Shown: piece by piece, positions 1-7,747 of the stretch
Position numbering within the stretch: position 1 is the first letter of the stretch
Layout of the letters: the number at the start of each line of letters is the position of its first letter
NCBI GenBank assembly: GCA_031288305.1
Contig: JAITRP010000165.1
Coordinates: forward strand, 1-41,053
Length of the DNA stretch: 41,053 bases
Direction of reading: 5' to 3'
From: Zoogloeaceae bacterium
Lineage (GTDB): Bacteria; Pseudomonadota; Gammaproteobacteria; Burkholderiales; Rhodocyclaceae
Notes under the pieces: model-generated
What the model saw: the letters and a program-made list of their open reading frames with translations, nothing else
What the model was told of the DNA's origin: nothing
Databases searched by the model: none
Position numbers and translations under genes: made by a program

Positions 1-146
1 TGGGCGTGTGCACATACTCGAAGCGTCCCGGACGGCTGGCCAGATAGGCCATGGTTTCCCTGGAGATGTGGGCGCCATGGTTATCCAGCACGATGCGGAT
101 GAGGGCCTCTTTGGGATAGTGCTCATCGAGCCGACGCAACCGCGCG
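1..146 (-). pseudogene. IS630-type transposase fragment
   Basis: Read on the minus strand, this segment encodes a stretch with VLDNHGAHIS followed by a YLASRPGRFEYVHTP-like sequence. That is the second catalytic Asp region (DNHxAH) of DDE transposases of the IS630 family. The fragment runs off the window start and, upstream in its own direction, stops exactly where the 170-bp hairpin repeat begins at 147. The transposase therefore appears to have been interrupted by that repeat. The rest of the gene on this side would lie outside the window, and the N-terminal part is not found beyond the repeat. Family assignment comes from recognition of the motif only. Confidence 0.75.
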
Positions 147-316
147 AGCAAGAAATTAGCGGCAGCCCTTCAGGTCTGCCAGTCTAACGTCATTGGGAAG
201 GGGTTTGCATCCCCTCCCCAATGGCTACGGTCGAAACCCCGGCCTTCAGGCCGGGGTCTCACCTTCGCACCGCCCTGAAGGGCGGGGTTTCAAACCGGAG
301 TTAGTTTTACGATGAA
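147..316 (+). repeat. 170-bp multi-hairpin repeat, copy A
   Basis: First of three near-identical elements (others at 14785-14957 and, inverted, 17320-17490). It begins AGCAAGAAATTAGCGGC and ends GTTTTACGATGAA. Four hairpins follow one another: GGCAG...CTGCC (161-180), an ATTGGGAAGGGG/CCCCTCCCCAAT stem, CCCCGGCC-TTCA-GGCCGGGG, and CCGCCC-TGAA-GGGCGG. It carries no ORF. The structure fits a non-autonomous palindrome-associated element of the IS200/IS605 kind or a REP/BIME-type cluster; a GTAG tetranucleotide abuts the second stem on the opposite strand. It interrupts the IS630 fragment. Confidence 0.85.
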
Positions 317-322
317 GAGGCA

Positions 323-463
323 ATGCGCTACCTCAACAATACGATAGCGTTTCAGATCGTCGTGAAGAGGGCAATGGAAGCAACCATCAAGAGGAATTTT
401 CCGAAAATCAAGCGCATTGACTACGAAATCGATGGAAAGATCGTCGAGGACTGGGATGCGTAG
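323..463 (+). pseudogene. Orphan C-terminal coding fragment (46 aa), unrecognised
   Basis: An open frame continues from the end of repeat copy A to a TAG at 461-463. From its first internal ATG it reads as 46 residues with a lysine-rich amphipathic middle and an acidic end (IVEDWDA). The frame is already open across the repeat boundary (GAT GAA GAG GCA before the ATG). This suggests the tail of a gene whose 5' part was lost when the repeat arrived. There is no ribosome site. A vague resemblance to NifU-like C-termini was considered but is not strong enough to name it. Confidence 0.35.
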
Positions 464-542
464 ACGCCGCCCGGCGTGACTTCCTGTAGTCATTCCTTCC
501 CGCGCCTGCCATAATTCCGTTTTTCTTCGAGGAGCTTTTGTC

Positions 543-1037
543 ATGAAGCGCGTTTTCTGGTTGTTGGCCCTGTTGTTTGTCGCGCCTGTTCTTCTGGCGG
601 ATGCGGGCTTGCCTGCGGTGACGATGTACAAGAATCCGGCTTGCGGTTGCTGCGGCGCGTGGACGGAGCACATGCGCAACGCCGGATTCGACCGTCTGCA
701 AAGTCACGCGGTCACGGACATGAGCGCCACGCGCCGCGCCCTGGGGATGCCGGAAGCGCACGCTTCCTGTCATACCGCCCAAATCGGCCAGTACCTGCTG
801 GAGGGCCATGTCCCCGCCGACGACATCAAACGCCTGCTGCGCGAGCATCCCGACGCCATCGGCCTTGCCGTTCCGGGAATGCCGATGGGTTCCCCCGGCA
901 TGGAAGGCGGCAAGGCGGAGGCTTACGACACCCTGTTGATCCTCAAGGACGGCAGCGCGCGTCTCTTCCAGCGCCATGACAAGCCAATGACCAGCCATAC
1001 GGAAAAACCGCGAATTTTTCTGATCCCCGATCCCTGA
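543..1037 (+). CDS. Secreted DUF411 metal-binding protein
   Basis: This 164-aa protein has a hydrophobic signal-like N-terminus (residues 1-20, MKRVFWLLALLFVAP...). The DUF411 signature YKNPACGCCGAW follows at about residues 29-40, then an HMRNAGF segment and a conserved ASCHTAQIGQY region. DUF411 proteins are small periplasmic proteins often found near copper resistance genes; the CxxCC cluster and the ASCHT cysteine are the presumed metal ligands. GAGGAG at 529-534 is a good ribosome site for this ATG. It stands alone on the + strand and no copper pump is visible nearby, so the role in metal handling is inferred from the family. Confidence 0.85.
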   Translation: MKRVFWLLALLFVAPVLLADAGLPAVTMYKNPACGCCGAWTEHMRNAGFDRLQSHAVTDMSATRRALGMPEAHASCHTAQIGQYLLEGHVPADDIKRLLREHPDAIGLAVPGMPMGSPGMEGGKAEAYDTLLILKDGSARLFQRHDKPMTSHTEKPRIFLIPDP

Positions 1038-1046
1038 TTCCTTTTT

Positions 1047-1071
1047 GCATCACCCCTTCCGGGCGTGATGC
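1047..1071. other. Stem-loop after the DUF411 gene
   Basis: A perfect 7-bp stem (GCATCAC/GTGATGC) with inner CCC/GGG pairing lies just after the DUF411 stop codon. The T-run precedes rather than follows it on the + strand, so it is not a classic rho-independent terminator. It may act as a transcript-end structure. Confidence 0.35.
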
Positions 1072-1147
1072 CATATCGCATCGCGTCCGTATAGCCGTCG
1101 TTCCATAACATATTGATATATAAGCGTATTCCAGGTTTTCCTGTTGG

Positions 1148-1162
1148 TGGCACGAATATTGA
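1148..1162 (+). promoter_or_regulatory. Candidate sigma-54 (-24/-12) promoter
   Basis: TGGCAC-N5-TTGA, with correct spacing between the -24 GG and the -12 region, lies about 90 bp before the amine dehydrogenase start. The -24 element is a perfect consensus match, and the -12 element has GA instead of GC. A sigma-54 activator gene lies downstream at 10823, which makes the assignment more plausible. Confidence 0.55.
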
Positions 1163-1176
1163 TTTCCGTCCTGCAC

Positions 1177-1196
1177 GAGAGATTTTTGCATCTCTC
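1177..1196 (+). promoter_or_regulatory. Leader stem-loop / possible operator
   Basis: A perfect 7-bp inverted repeat GAGAGAT-TTTTGC-ATCTCTC lies in the presumed 5' leader of the dehydrogenase gene, just downstream of the -12 element. It could be an RNA hairpin or a protein-binding dyad. No riboswitch family was recognised. Confidence 0.4.
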
Positions 1197-1250
1197 ACAG
1201 CGCCCGCTCACGCAGGCTGTCACCCTCACTGATGACAAGGAAATCCACTC

Positions 1251-3452
1251 ATGGCACGCGATCCAAAATACAATATCCTGTTCGCGCCGATCCAGATCGG
1301 CCCGAAGGTCTCTCCCAACCGTTTTTTCCAGTCGAGCCACTGCTGCGGGCTGGGTTCCGAACGGCCAGGCGCGCAGGCGCTCTTTCGCGGTACAAAAACC
1401 GAAGGCGGCTGGGGTGTGGTGTTTACCGAATACTGCTCGATTCATCCCGAATCCGACGAGTTTCCCTACACTTCCGCCCGTTTGTGGGACGAAGGCGATG
1501 TTCGGAATCTGGGCGCGATGTGCGATGAAATCCACAAGCACGGCGGTCTCTCCGGCGTGCAACTGTGGTATGGCGGCGTGCATTCGCCGTCGCTGGAATC
1601 GCGCGAGGCGCCGCGCGCGCCCTCCAGTCTGCCTTCCAACCTGATGCCTGCGCGCACCATCTACGCTTCGGAAGCGGACGAGGACGACATCAAGGCGCTG
1701 ATCGAGATGTACGTGCTCGCCGCCAAACGCGCCCAGGACGCCGGTTTCGATCTGCTGGAAGTGACGGCGGGCGACAGCACCCTGCCGGTGCAGTTCCTGG
1801 AGCGGCGCTACAACAAGCGTACCGACAAATACGGCGGCTCGCTGGAAAACCGCGCGCGTTTCTATATCGAGGTGATGACCGCCCTGAAGCGCGCCTGCGG
1901 CGACGCGAGCGCCATCACCACGCGCTATGAAATCGACACCCTGCAAGGCCCGCACGGCATCCAGGCGACCGACGAGGGCATCCGCGCGCTGGAACTGCTC
2001 AACAGGGAAGGCGTCTGCGATCTCTATTCGGTGAAGATCGGCGACTACGAGGAATGGGGCGAGGACGCGGGGTCATCGCGCTTTCGCAAGTCGGGCTGGA
2101 TGGCGCCCTTCGTCAAGGAAGCCAAGCGCGTCGTCGGTTCGATTCCCGTGGTGGTCAATGGCCGCTACACCAGCCCGGACGACATGGTGAACCTCCTGGA
2201 GAGCGGCATTGCCGACATCATCGGCGCGGCGCGGCCTTCCATCGCCGATCCCTTCCTGCCGAAGAAGATCGACGAAGGACGGCTGGAAGACATCCGCGAG
2301 TGCATCGGCTGCAACCAGTGCGTCTCGAAATTCAACCAGTGCGGGCTTCTGAACTGCACGCAGAACCCGACGGCGATGGAGGAATACCGGCGCGGCTGGC
2401 ACCCGGAACGCTTCGACAAGGTGAAGGACGCCTGCTCGGTGCTGGTGGTCGGCGGCGGCCCCGCCGGGATGGAGTGCGCCCGCGTGCTGGGCGAGCGCGG
2501 CTACGACGTGCATCTGCGCGAGGCCGAGGCCGAACTGGGCGGGCACCTGAGGAACGTGGTCAAGTATCCGCGCATGAACGAATGGAGCCGCGCCATCACC
2601 TGGCGTCAGTTGCAATTGTCCAAGCTGAAGAACGTCGAAGTGCATCTGGGCGTCGGCAAGATGAGCGCCAACGATGTGCTCGAATACGGCGCGGACAGGG
2701 TGGTGATCGCCACCGGCTCGCGCTGGCGCGAGGACGGCCTGGGCGCGGAAGGCCATAGCCCGGTTCCCGGTCTGGACGCGGCGCTGCCGAACTGCATCAC
2801 CCCCGAACAACTGCTGGCGGGGAAGTCCATCGTCGGCGACAGGGTGGTGGTGCTCGACGGCGACGGCCATTTCACCGGCATCAGCATGGCGGAATGGGCC
2901 GCCGATCTCGGCAAGAAGGTATGGCTCGTCACCAACATGTCCGACCCGGCGGAATACAGCCAATTCACCCTGGAAGTGCAGAACAACAAGCGGATGATGC
3001 ACGAGAAGGGCATTACCGTGTTTCGCAACCACTGGCCGGAATCCTACGCGAACGGCAAGCTCACGCTCTTTCACCTCTACCGTCACGGCTGGGCGCTGCG
3101 CGATCCGGTCACCGGCGAATTGCCGCGCCTTGAGAGCAAGGACGTCATCGCGCTGGAAGCCGACACGGTGATCCTGGTGACTTCGCGCGTGCCGAATCAC
3201 GAGTTGTACCAGGAACTGAAGCGCCGCAAGGGCGAGTGGGAAAAGAACGGGGTGGAAGCGGTGTATCGCGTTGGCGACTGCCAGGCGCCGATGCAGATTT
3301 CCGGCGCCACCTTCGCGGGCCACCGTCTGGCGCGGGAATTCGATAGTCCGCATCCGCAATACCCGCTGCCGTGGATACGCGAACGCCAGCTCTGGGGCGC
3401 GGAAACCGTGCCGAAGTTGGGCGACGCGCGCCCGAGAGTCGAGGCGGGCTGA
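1251..3452 (+). CDS. Trimethylamine/dimethylglycine dehydrogenase-like FMN/4Fe-4S flavoenzyme
   Basis: This 733-aa protein is alignable by eye over its length with trimethylamine dehydrogenase (TMADH): an N-terminal Old-Yellow-Enzyme barrel, a 4Fe-4S site, then a nucleotide-binding fold. Cys31 (HCCG) matches the cysteine that forms 6-S-cysteinyl-FMN. C351, C354, C357 and C369 match the cluster ligands, and VLVVGGGPAGME (about 397-408) is the dinucleotide motif. Of the substrate aromatic bowl, Tyr61 and Trp269 are kept and the third Trp is Phe361. Of the TMADH Tyr-His-Asp triad only Asp272 is kept; the Tyr and His are Thr172 and Asp175. The likely substrate is therefore an N-methylated amine or amino acid other than trimethylamine. 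The neighbouring Fe-S/ETF genes resemble the dgcAB-etf arrangement of dimethylglycine catabolism. The start has AAGGA upstream at about 1237. Confidence 0.85.
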   Translation: MARDPKYNILFAPIQIGPKVSPNRFFQSSHCCGLGSERPGAQALFRGTKTEGGWGVVFTEYCSIHPESDEFPYTSARLWDEGDVRNLGAMCDEIHKHGGLSGVQLWYGGVHSPSLESREAPRAPSSLPSNLMPARTIYASEADEDDIKALIEMYVLAAKRAQDAGFDLLEVTAGDSTLPVQFLERRYNKRTDKYGGSLENRARFYIEVMTALKRACGDASAITTRYEIDTLQGPHGIQATDEGIRALELLNREGVCDLYSVKIGDYEEWGEDAGSSRFRKSGWMAPFVKEAKRVVGSIPVVVNGRYTSPDDMVNLLESGIADIIGAARPSIADPFLPKKIDEGRLEDIRECIGCNQCVSKFNQCGLLNCTQNPTAMEEYRRGWHPERFDKVKDACSVLVVGGGPAGMECARVLGERGYDVHLREAEAELGGHLRNVVKYPRMNEWSRAITWRQLQLSKLKNVEVHLGVGKMSANDVLEYGADRVVIATGSRWREDGLGAEGHSPVPGLDAALPNCITPEQLLAGKSIVGDRVVVLDGDGHFTGISMAEWAADLGKKVWLVTNMSDPAEYSQFTLEVQNNKRMMHEKGITVFRNHWPESYANGKLTLFHLYRHGWALRDPVTGELPRLESKDVIALEADTVILVTSRVPNHELYQELKRRKGEWEKNGVEAVYRVGDCQAPMQISGATFAGHRLAREFDSPHPQYPLPWIRERQLWGAETVPKLGDARPRVEAG

Positions 3453-3494
3453 GAAGCCTCTTCCGCGCGTCCCTCTTGATGGACGCGTTTCGCG

Positions 3495-3526
3495 CCGGGC
3501 GGGGCAACTGTCCGCCCGGTTTTTTT
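3495..3526 (+). terminator. Rho-independent terminator
   Basis: A perfect 8-bp stem CCGGGCGG/CCGCCCGG with a 9-nt loop is followed by seven T residues. It lies between the dehydrogenase and the Fe-S/EtfB fusion gene, so it may limit read-through or act as an attenuator within the cluster. Confidence 0.8.
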
Positions 3527-3612
3527 GTCCAGGAAGCTGCTCGCGATATCCGGGTGCTGTTCCAACGGCTTACCGGAAATCGAGAACAAGCTCCCAACCC
3601 AATCGGTCGAGC

Positions 3613-6600
3613 ATGGAAACGAGAGCATTGTTCTGGGGACTGGAATCCTTCGGGATCACGGCCTTCTACCTGATCGGCTTTGCCGCCATTGGCGCTTTCC
3701 TCTGGGGCGTGGCGCGCGCGGTCGGCAAATACCGGCGCGGACGGCCTTCGCCGGTCAAGCTGGATTTGCGGACGGGTTTTCTGCGCATGGCGGCGGCAGT
3801 GGCGAGCCATCGCGCCCTGCGCCGCCGTGACCAGGTGGCGGGCGCGGCGCACGCGCTGGTGTTCTTCGGATTCGCGGCGCTTTTCCTCGGCACCGCGATC
3901 ATCACGCTGGAATACGACATCCTGGAGCCGCTGTTCGGCGTCACCTACTGGAAAGGCATGTTCTTCAAGGCGTTCAGCCTGACGGTCGACATCGCCGGAC
4001 TTCTCGTGCTGGCGGGCGTCCTGCTGCTCATGCTGCGGCGCGGCACCGCCCATTCCCCCGAAAAACTCGATTACCGGCGCGCCTACCTGGGCGAGACGGA
4101 ATTGCGTCCCGCCGCCCGGCGCTGGCAGGTGGAGGACTGGGTGTTCCTCGTCGCCATCCTGGTCATCATCGTCAGCGGTTTCACGCAGGAAGGCTTGCGT
4201 CACGCGATGGAGCGTCCCGCATGGGGCGGCTGGGAGCCGGTCGGCGCTTTCTTCGGCCTGTTGTTCGCCAACTCCAGCGAGGAAACCCTGCGCGCCGTCC
4301 GCGCCGTCAACTGGTGGTTCCACGGCCTGGCGGCGCTTGCCTTCATCGTCGCGCTGCCGTGGTACAAGGCCAAGCACATCTTCGCCGCGATGGGCGCGCT
4401 GGCGGCGCGCGATCCGCTGGCGCTCTCCCGTCTGCCCGCGCCCGCGCCGGAAGCCGAAACCGCCGGCGCGGGCAGGATGTCCGATTTTTCCTGGAAGGAC
4501 ATGCTCGATTTCGACGCCTGCACCAAGTGCGGACGCTGCCATGAAGCCTGCCCGGCCAGGACGGCGGGCTATCCCTTGAGTCCGCGCGATTTCATCCTGG
4601 ATCTGCGCCTGGCGAACGATATGGCGCAGGGGCGCGACCTGCCGGACAAGGCGCTGATCGGCGGAGTCATCGACCCGGAGACCCTGTGGTCTTGCCGCGC
4701 GTGCGGCGCTTGCCTGGAGATTTGCCCGGTCGGCATCGAGCATCCGGTAAAGATCGTCAAGATGCGCCGGCAACTGGTGGAAAACGATTGTCTCGACCCG
4801 CTCCTGCGCAATACGCTCAGCGCCATCGGCGCTTCCGGCAACAGCTTTGGCGAACCGGCAAGGAAACGCGCGGCCTGGACGAAGGATCTCGGCTTCACGG
4901 TGAAGGACATTCGCAGGCAGGCCGCCGACCTGCTGTGGTTCGTCGGCGACCAGGCCTCGTTCGACCCGAGGGGCCAGCAGGTCAGCCGCGCCGTGGCGCG
5001 CATCTTCAAGGCCGCCAGGGTGGATTTCGCGCTGCTCCACGAGGGCGAGAAAACCGCCGGGAACGACGCGCGCCGCGTTGGCGAAGAAGGGCTGTTCGAG
5101 GCGCTGGCCGAACACAACCTGGGCGAGATGGCGCGGGCGAAGTCCTTCCAGCGCATCGTCACCACCGATCCGCATACCTTCAACACGCTCCATAACGAAT
5201 ACCCGGAATTCGGAGCCATTGCGCCGGTGATCCACTACACCGAACTGCTGTGCGATCTGCTGGAATCCGGCGCGCTCAAGGTAAAGAAGCCGCTGCGTCT
5301 CAAGGTCACTTTCCACGACCCCTGCCACCTGGGGCGGCTGAACAAACGCTACGACGCCCCCCGCCGGGTGCTGGCGCTGATCGGCTGCGAACTCGTCGAG
5401 ATGCCCAGGAACCGCGACAACGCCTTCTGCTGCGGCGCGGGCGGCGGGCGCATGTGGATGCCGGACAAACCGGGAACCCAAAAGCCTTCCGAACTGCGCA
5501 TCCGCGAAGCGGCGGAACTGCTCCCGCTCGATGTTTTCGTCACCTGTTGCCCCAAGGATCTCATCATGTTTGAAGATGCCCGCAAAACCGCCGGTTTTGA
5601 AAAGGATTTCGTCGTCGAGGACATTGCCGAACTGGTCGCCAGGGCCATCGAACTCGACGCCATCGCCTTGCAGGATCTGCCCGGCCTGACCGAGCGGATC
5701 GCCGCCGCCGTCGCGCAGCGGGTGGCCAGCGTCGTCGTGGAACGGCTGGACAAGGCGCTGGCGGGACATCTGCCCGCGCCGGCCATTGCCGCGCCCGCCG
5801 GGACGCCCGCGCCCGCCGCCGTCATCGGCGCGCCCGCCGCCAGCGGCGTGGAATGGCAGGCGCGGCCTGTCACGCCCGCCCGGCTGCCCGCGTTCGACAC
5901 GCCCGCCAGGAATGGCGCGCGCATCCTGGTGCCGGTCAAGCGCGTTGGCGCGCTCGGGGATGATTTTTCCTTCACGGACGACCGGCGCGGCATTCCGGCG
6001 GAATTCTTTGAATACCAGCTGAACGAATGGGACGACACGGCGCTGGAGCAGGCGCTGCGCACGGTCGAGGCACTGGGCGGCGGCGAGGTGGTGGTCGTCA
6101 GCGTCGGCCCCGCGGAAGCCGGGGAAATCCTGCGCAAGGCGCTGGCCAAGGGCGCGCATCGCGGCATCCGCGTCTGGGACGCCGGACTGGAAGACGCCGA
6201 TCCCATCGCCATTGCGCGCCTGCTGGCGGCGGTGGCCTTGCGGGAAAAGCCCGACCTGATCTTCATGGGCGGACAATCCGGCGATCAGGCCAATGCCGCC
6301 ACCGGCGCGGCGCTTGCCCGGCTGCTCGATTTGCCCCGCGCCACGCTGGCGGTGGCGGCGGACTGGGACGGCGGCGAGTTCATCAGGGTGAAACGGGAAC
6401 TGGAAGGCGGGTTGCTGCACGAGGTGGAGCTTCCGGTTCCGGCGCTCGTCACCTTGCAGACCGGGGCGAATACGCCGCGCTACGCCACCATGCGCATGAT
6501 CAAGCAGGCGAGGGAAAAGCCGGTGGTTTTCGTCGATGCCTCCGGCGAGGACGCCATCTGGCGGGCGGCGCGGATCGAGCGTCTGTCCCTGCCGCAAGCC

Positions 6601-6690
6601 GAACGGGCGGCCATGCTGGAAGGCGGCCCAGACGAAGTCGCCGCCAGGGTCATCGCCATCATCCGGGAAAAAATGGGAGAAACGATATGA
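3613..6690 (+). CDS. Membrane Fe-S oxidoreductase fused to EtfB
   Basis: This is a 1025-aa fusion. The first part has five or six hydrophobic segments (about 12-33, 76-100, 116-142, 174-195, 240-260; NarI/HdrE-like). Two 4Fe-4S motifs follow (C303-x2-C306-x2-C309-x3-C313 and C361-x2-C364-x2-C367-x3-C371). Then come CCG-type heterodisulfide-reductase domains (HDPCH, FCCGAGGG, TCCPKDL, about 570-650). An Ala/Pro-rich linker (about 700-765) leads to a complete EtfB domain from about 768. The first part resembles DgcB and ETF:(mena)quinone oxidoreductases. Its predicted role is moving electrons from ETF to membrane quinones. The ATG at 3613 begins the first membrane helix; the open frame extends further upstream but overlaps the preceding gene. 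Its stop overlaps the etfA start (ATGA). Covalent joining of EtfB to its membrane acceptor is unusual. Confidence 0.88.
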   Translation: METRALFWGLESFGITAFYLIGFAAIGAFLWGVARAVGKYRRGRPSPVKLDLRTGFLRMAAAVASHRALRRRDQVAGAAHALVFFGFAALFLGTAIITLEYDILEPLFGVTYWKGMFFKAFSLTVDIAGLLVLAGVLLLMLRRGTAHSPEKLDYRRAYLGETELRPAARRWQVEDWVFLVAILVIIVSGFTQEGLRHAMERPAWGGWEPVGAFFGLLFANSSEETLRAVRAVNWWFHGLAALAFIVALPWYKAKHIFAAMGALAARDPLALSRLPAPAPEAETAGAGRMSDFSWKDMLDFDACTKCGRCHEACPARTAGYPLSPRDFILDLRLANDMAQGRDLPDKALIGGVIDPETLWSCRACGACLEICPVGIEHPVKIVKMRRQLVENDCLDPLLRNTLSAIGASGNSFGEPARKRAAWTKDLGFTVKDIRRQAADLLWFVGDQASFDPRGQQVSRAVARIFKAARVDFALLHEGEKTAGNDARRVGEEGLFEALAEHNLGEMARAKSFQRIVTTDPHTFNTLHNEYPEFGAIAPVIHYTELLCDLLESGALKVKKPLRLKVTFHDPCHLGRLNKRYDAPRRVLALIGCELVEMPRNRDNAFCCGAGGGRMWMPDKPGTQKPSELRIREAAELLPLDVFVTCCPKDLIMFEDARKTAGFEKDFVVEDIAELVARAIELDAIALQDLPGLTERIAAAVAQRVASVVVERLDKALAGHLPAPAIAAPAGTPAPAAVIGAPAASGVEWQARPVTPARLPAFDTPARNGARILVPVKRVGALGDDFSFTDDRRGIPAEFFEYQLNEWDDTALEQALRTVEALGGGEVVVVSVGPAEAGEILRKALAKGAHRGIRVWDAGLEDADPIAIARLLAAVALREKPDLIFMGGQSGDQANAATGAALARLLDLPRATLAVAADWDGGEFIRVKRELEGGLLHEVELPVPALVTLQTGANTPRYATMRMIKQAREKPVVFVDASGEDAIWRAARIERLSLPQAERAAMLEGGPDEVAARVIAIIREKMGETI

Positions 6691-7652
6691 GCGGAATTCT
6701 GATCGTTGCCGAACACACGCGCGGCGCGCTGGCCGATCTCAGCCTGGAGCTGATTGGCGCGGCGCTCACGCTGAAGGAGAGTCTGGGCGGCCCATTGCGG
6801 GCGCTGGTGACGGGCGAGACGGCGGAAGACTTCGTGTCCGCGCTCAACCGTCCGGGCGTGGACGAGATCCTCGTCGCCAAAACGGACAATCCCCACTTCG
6901 ACGCGGCAGTCAATGAAGAGGCGGTCGTGAGCGCGGCGCTGGCGGTCAGGCCCGCGTTGATCCTGATCGGGCATTCCGCCAGCGGCGGCAGTTTCGCCGC
7001 CGCCGTGGCCGTGCGCCTGGGCAGCGGCTTCGCCGCCGACGTGTTCGGGCTGGAAGCCGCGGCATCGGGCGTGAAGGCGACGCGCGGCGCTTATGGCGGC
7101 AAGGTCAATGTCGAACTCGATTTCCCGGACAAGCCCGTGGTCGTGCTCACCGTGCGCGGCGCGACCTTCAAGGCGCCGGAAGGCGTCGGCGGCGCGACCG
7201 TGACGCCGTTGGCGCTGGCGCTCGACGGCGTCAAGGGACGCTGCCGGCACCGGGGCTTCGAGGAAGCGCCCGCCTCGAACATCGACATCGGCAAGGCGGA
7301 ATTCATCCTCTCCATCGGACGCGGCATCCAGGACGAAAAGAACGTGCCGCGCTTCGCCGCGCTGGCGGAAAAGCTGGGCGCGACGCTCGGCTGTTCGCGA
7401 CCGGTCGCCGATTCCGGCTGGTTGCCCAAGCCGCACCAGGTCGGTCTCACCGGCAAGGTGGCGGGCAACTGCAAACTCTACCTCGCGCTCGGCATTTCCG
7501 GCGCGGTGCAGCACCAGCACGGCATGAAGCACGTGGAGACGATCATCGCGGTCAACACCGACGCCAACGCGCCCATCTACGCCGTGGCGACGCACGGCTG
7601 CGCGATGGACGTCTTCGCCTTCGCCGACGCACTGGAACGGCGCATTGGATGA
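6687..7652 (+). CDS. etfA: Electron transfer flavoprotein alpha subunit
   Basis: This 321-aa EtfA has an N-terminal ETF domain (MSGILIVAEHTRG) and a C-terminal FAD-binding region. The latter carries SRPVADSGW (SRxxVDxGW type), the QVGLTGK loop, YLALGISGAVQH and IAVNTDANAPIY. Length is normal for the family. The ATG at 6687 overlaps the TGA of the upstream EtfB fusion by four bases, which indicates translational coupling and a 1:1 heterodimer with the EtfB domain. It would carry the FAD that accepts electrons from the dehydrogenase encoded at 1251. A longer upstream frame exists but would overlap the EtfB coding region. Confidence 0.93.
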   Translation: MSGILIVAEHTRGALADLSLELIGAALTLKESLGGPLRALVTGETAEDFVSALNRPGVDEILVAKTDNPHFDAAVNEEAVVSAALAVRPALILIGHSASGGSFAAAVAVRLGSGFAADVFGLEAAASGVKATRGAYGGKVNVELDFPDKPVVVLTVRGATFKAPEGVGGATVTPLALALDGVKGRCRHRGFEEAPASNIDIGKAEFILSIGRGIQDEKNVPRFAALAEKLGATLGCSRPVADSGWLPKPHQVGLTGKVAGNCKLYLALGISGAVQHQHGMKHVETIIAVNTDANAPIYAVATHGCAMDVFAFADALERRIG

Positions 7653-7747
7653 TGCGCGAACACAATGATGGTGCGGCCAGGGAACAGGGGCCTTCCGGCA
7701 TCCCTCTCCTGTCTCCCGCCGCCTGATGAAGAAAAGAGCAAGCAAAA

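Noticed and set aside
3145-6597. Very long open frame on the minus strand opposite the Fe-S/EtfB gene
   Set aside because: It is antisense to a clearly recognisable protein, has low-complexity Arg/Ala/Gly composition and no known domain. It is an artefact of high GC codon use.
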